A DNA stretch of 64,000 nucleotides, taken from contig JAQUWU010000020.1 of assembly GCA_028692715.1 (NCBI GenBank), positions 20,111 to 84,110 of the forward strand. Direction: 5' to 3'. Below are positions 61,389 through 64,000 of the stretch, in pieces (the stretch's first letter is position 1; each line of letters opens with the position of its first letter). The position numbers and the translations under genes were made by a program. The stretch comes from Paludibacter sp. GTDB taxonomy: Bacteria > Bacteroidota > Bacteroidia > Bacteroidales > Paludibacteraceae. Below the pieces are notes generated by a model. It searched no databases. It was not told the DNA's origin and saw only the letters and a list, made by a program, of their open reading frames with translations.

Positions 61389-63851
61389 ATGAAATACATC
61401 GACGTCATACTTCCTTTGCCTTTGGCAAACTACTTTACATATTCTGTCCCTGACGAATGGGCAGAACAAGTGCGCATTGGTATGCGCGTGGTTGTTCCCT
61501 TTGGCAAAAAGAAAATGTACACCGCCATTGTGTCGGTTATTCATACACACAAGCCCGAGCTTGTTTACGAAATAAAAGAAATTGTTTGCCTGCTCGATAA
61601 TCAGCCTATTTTACGTTATCCACAACTAAAATTCTGGGACTGGGTAAGTTCCTATTATCAGGCTTTTCCCGGCGATGTGTACCAGGCAGCTGTTCCGGCT
61701 GGACTAAAGTTGGAAAGTGAAACAAAAGTTTGCATCAATCCCGATTTTGAAGCCGAAACTATTCTTTCTGAGAAAGAACAACGGATTTTAGATGCTCTTT
61801 CAGACGGGAAGCCTGTGAATGTTATTGAGTTGAATAAAGTAACCGAGATCATTAACGTTTTACCAACTTTGAAATTGTTGTTGGAAAAAGGAGCGATTGA
61901 GCTGAACGAAGAAATTGCTGAGAAATTCCGTCCCAAAACTGAAACCTATATCAAACTTACCCCTGAAGCTGCTAAAGGCGAAAATCTTCGAAAGATATTT
62001 GATGACTTGAACCGTGCAAAAAAGCAATTAGATGTATTGATGAAATACATTGATTTATCGAAATGTCTTACGCCGGCAAAGCAAATCGAAGTCAGTCGAA
62101 AGGATTTGAAGGAGAAATCGGGAGCTTCTGATGCCGTTATCAACGGACTGGTGGAACGAGCTGTATTGGAAACCTATCTGAAAGAAATCGGGCGATTGGA
62201 TGTTTCGGATTTGCAAACGGCAGAAGTTTATCCTTTGAACGAATTTCAACAAACCGCTTTAAAAGAAGTAGAGAAACAGTTTTTGGAGAAACAAGTTGTT
62301 TTATTACATGGCGTAACTTCCAGTGGTAAAACCGAATTGTATATTCATTTGATAAATAAAGTGCTCGCCCAGGGGAAGCAAGTCTTGTATCTTGTTCCCG
62401 AAATAGCACTTACTACTCAACTCACTACACGATTAAAAAGAGTATTTGGTAGACGAATAGGCGTTTATCATTCAAAATTTTCGGATGCCGAACGCGTTGA
62501 AATTTGGAATAATGTGTTAAATGATAAAAGCTACGACATAATTATTGGGGTGCGTTCTTCAATCTTCTTGCCATTTAGACAACTAGGACTTGTTATTGTT
62601 GACGAAGAACATGAATCAAGTTACAAACAATACGATCCTGCTCCACGTTATCATGCTCGCAATGCTTCAATAGTGCTTGCGGCTATGCACGGAGCAAAAA
62701 CTTTACTTGGAACGGCGACTCCTGCCATTGAAACCTATTTTAATTCTCAAAACGGAAAATATGGTTTCGTGGAATTAAAAGAACGTCATCAGGAAATGGA
62801 AATGCCTGAAATTTTGGTGGTCGATACCAAAGAAGCGTATCATAAAAAACAAATGGAAGGCCATTTCTCTGATATTTTGTTGGAGAAAATGACAAAAGCA
62901 CTTCAAAATAAAGAACAGGTTATACTATTTCAAAATAGGCGTGGATATGCTCCATATATAGAATGTAAAGCTTGTGCTTATGTTCCGCATTGCAAAAATT
63001 GTGATGTTAGTCTGACGGTTCATAAGGTATTTAATACGCTTACTTGTCATTATTGTGGTTACACCGAACCTATTCCAACTAAATGTCCGGCTTGCGGAAC
63101 GGCTGGGAGTCTTTCTACAAAAGGCTTTGGAACAGAAAAGATTGAAGACGAAATAAAACTTATTTTCCCCGAAGCGCGCGTTTCACGTATGGATTTGGAT
63201 ACAACCCGTTCTAAAAAATCGTACGAAAGAATTATTTCCGATTTTGAGCAACACAAAGTAGATATTCTTATCGGCACGCAAATGGTTTCCAAAGGACTCG
63301 ATTTCGAAAGTGTTTCGTTAGTCGGAATTCTCAATGCGGATAATATGCTGAACTTTCCGGATTTTCGTTCGCATGAAAGGGCTTTTCAGTTAATTGCTCA
63401 GGTTAGTGGCAGGGCTGGTCGCAAGTACAAACGCGGCACGGTAATCCTTCAGACCTCAACTCCTGATCATCCCATCATTGCACAGGTTATTCGTAATGAT
63501 TACGCTGCCATGTATACAAGGCAAACTGAGGAACGAAAGTTATTTAAATATCCCCCATATTTTCGATTGATTCAGATTGTACTTCGACATAAAGATTCAA
63601 AAGTGCTGAATTTTGCTGCCGCTAAAATGGCAAGTGATTTAAGAGCTGTATTTGGAGATCGTATCCTCGGACCAAATATTCCGGTTATTTCACGTATTCA
63701 GAATATGTATATAAAGCATATTCTGCTCAAAGTCGAAATTGAAAATTCTTCTGAAAAAGCAAAACAGATACTAATGGAAGTGTCAAATAATATCAAATCC
63801 GACACCAAATTTAAATCCTTGTGGATAAATTTGGATGTCGATCCGATGTAA
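61389..63851 (+). CDS. priA: Primosomal protein N' (replication restart helicase PriA)
   Basis: 820 aa. N-terminal 3'-DNA-binding domain begins MKYIDVILPLPLANYFTYSVP. Helicase core: Walker A HGVTSSGKTELYIHLI, DEEH box in LVIVDEEHESSYKQYDPAPRYHARN, GTATPAIETYFNSQNGK. The zinc region is CKACAYVPHCKNCDVSLTVH, CHYCGYTEP and CPACG, eight cysteines. Motif VI region QVSGRAGRKYKRGTVILQT. Reassembles the replisome at stalled forks, functionally related to recQ and dnaE in this window. Confidence 0.97.
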   Translation: MKYIDVILPLPLANYFTYSVPDEWAEQVRIGMRVVVPFGKKKMYTAIVSVIHTHKPELVYEIKEIVCLLDNQPILRYPQLKFWDWVSSYYQAFPGDVYQAAVPAGLKLESETKVCINPDFEAETILSEKEQRILDALSDGKPVNVIELNKVTEIINVLPTLKLLLEKGAIELNEEIAEKFRPKTETYIKLTPEAAKGENLRKIFDDLNRAKKQLDVLMKYIDLSKCLTPAKQIEVSRKDLKEKSGASDAVINGLVERAVLETYLKEIGRLDVSDLQTAEVYPLNEFQQTALKEVEKQFLEKQVVLLHGVTSSGKTELYIHLINKVLAQGKQVLYLVPEIALTTQLTTRLKRVFGRRIGVYHSKFSDAERVEIWNNVLNDKSYDIIIGVRSSIFLPFRQLGLVIVDEEHESSYKQYDPAPRYHARNASIVLAAMHGAKTLLGTATPAIETYFNSQNGKYGFVELKERHQEMEMPEILVVDTKEAYHKKQMEGHFSDILLEKMTKALQNKEQVILFQNRRGYAPYIECKACAYVPHCKNCDVSLTVHKVFNTLTCHYCGYTEPIPTKCPACGTAGSLSTKGFGTEKIEDEIKLIFPEARVSRMDLDTTRSKKSYERIISDFEQHKVDILIGTQMVSKGLDFESVSLVGILNADNMLNFPDFRSHERAFQLIAQVSGRAGRKYKRGTVILQTSTPDHPIIAQVIRNDYAAMYTRQTEERKLFKYPPYFRLIQIVLRHKDSKVLNFAAAKMASDLRAVFGDRILGPNIPVISRIQNMYIKHILLKVEIENSSEKAKQILMEVSNNIKSDTKFKSLWINLDVDPM

Positions 63852-64000
63852 GAATTGTATTTTTTTCATTTTCTCTTTTCCAAAAAAGACAAAATCCAGC
63901 CAATAAAAAGTTTTTTTTCTATCAAATTGAAAGTATTTTCAAAAAAAACCACATTTATTTACCACAGTATTTTATGTGAAATGCATGAAAAAGAGTTTTC
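63852..64000. other. AT-rich sequence after priA
   Basis: No gene, repeat or strong hairpin seen in the last 149 bases; it may contain a promoter of a gene outside the window. Confidence 0.4.

Overview
The window is ordinary chromosome of a Bacteroidota bacterium, most likely order Bacteroidales. Evidence: many promoters carry the phylum-type -7 element TAnnTTTG, several with TTG or TTTG 19-21 bp upstream. There is a T9SS C-terminal sorting domain, a GH97 glycosidase, PorT-like beta-barrels, DUF4492 next to cydAB, an RNase H with an N-terminal viroplasmin-like domain, and AT-rich coding sequence. A Paludibacter-like relative is a guess, not a finding. No prophage, CRISPR array, rRNA operon or complete insertion sequence was seen.

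Layout. 1-5.9 kb: 3' part of uvrA, an Lrp/AsnC regulator, rsgA, an Omp85-type barrel, frr and pyrH. 6.4-12.2 kb: dnaE, trxA, trmN6 and a secreted Ser/Thr-rich protein. 12.6-15.9 kb: a very AT-rich three-gene unit of receiver-only protein, two-TM helical-repeat protein and processive family 2 glycosyltransferase. 15.9-18.0 kb: a DnaQ-like exonuclease and dnaN. 18.2-21.3 kb: arsR, then arsE/arsF/arsG-like genes and an ArsP-type permease, with a MITE-like repeat between regulator and structural genes. 21.7-30.6 kb: typA, a barrel protein, tig, clpP, clpX, recQ. 30.7-40.8 kb: a BASS-type transporter, argS, a lipoprotein, a membrane LytTR regulator with a LiaF-like protein, mscL, a truncated OmpA-type protein and class II fbaA. 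41.1-48.4 kb: DUF4492-cydA-cydB, a DUF6155-like protein, an MFS/POT transporter and a GH97 enzyme. 48.5-53.7 kb: a frameshifted barrel gene, an MltD-like lytic transglycosylase, coaD, an S41 protease with a thioredoxin-fold partner, and RNase H. 53.7-64 kb: tRNA-Arg(CCT), lolD-like ABC ATPase, YgjP-type metallopeptidase, dgt, a candidate small RNA, a dus gene, a T9SS-secreted phosphodiesterase-like enzyme, a YgjV-GNAT fusion and priA.

How it works together. Most genes are core housekeeping: replication and repair (uvrA, dnaE, dnaN, dnaQ-like, recQ, priA, rnhA), translation (rsgA, frr, argS, typA, dus, tRNA), proteostasis (tig-clpP-clpX) and bd-type respiration. The accessory content is the polysaccharide synthase trio and the organoarsenical-type resistance cluster.

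The strongest non-gene signal is a set of dispersed intergenic repeats. There is a roughly 190-bp MITE-like element in two near-identical copies, and a palindromic CCCCTTTAGGGG/CCCTCTCC-AAA-GGAGAGGG family that has entered the uvrA coding sequence, ends arsR and abuts the clpX start. Arrays of short words (ACTTTATAAACTTTA; TGATGTGTTGATGAG/ATCACATT) are arranged as long imperfect inverted repeats. The best candidates for undescribed biology are the receiver/helical-repeat/glycosyltransferase unit, the MITE family, the candidate small RNA at 57.2 kb and the A9-tract frameshifted barrel gene.
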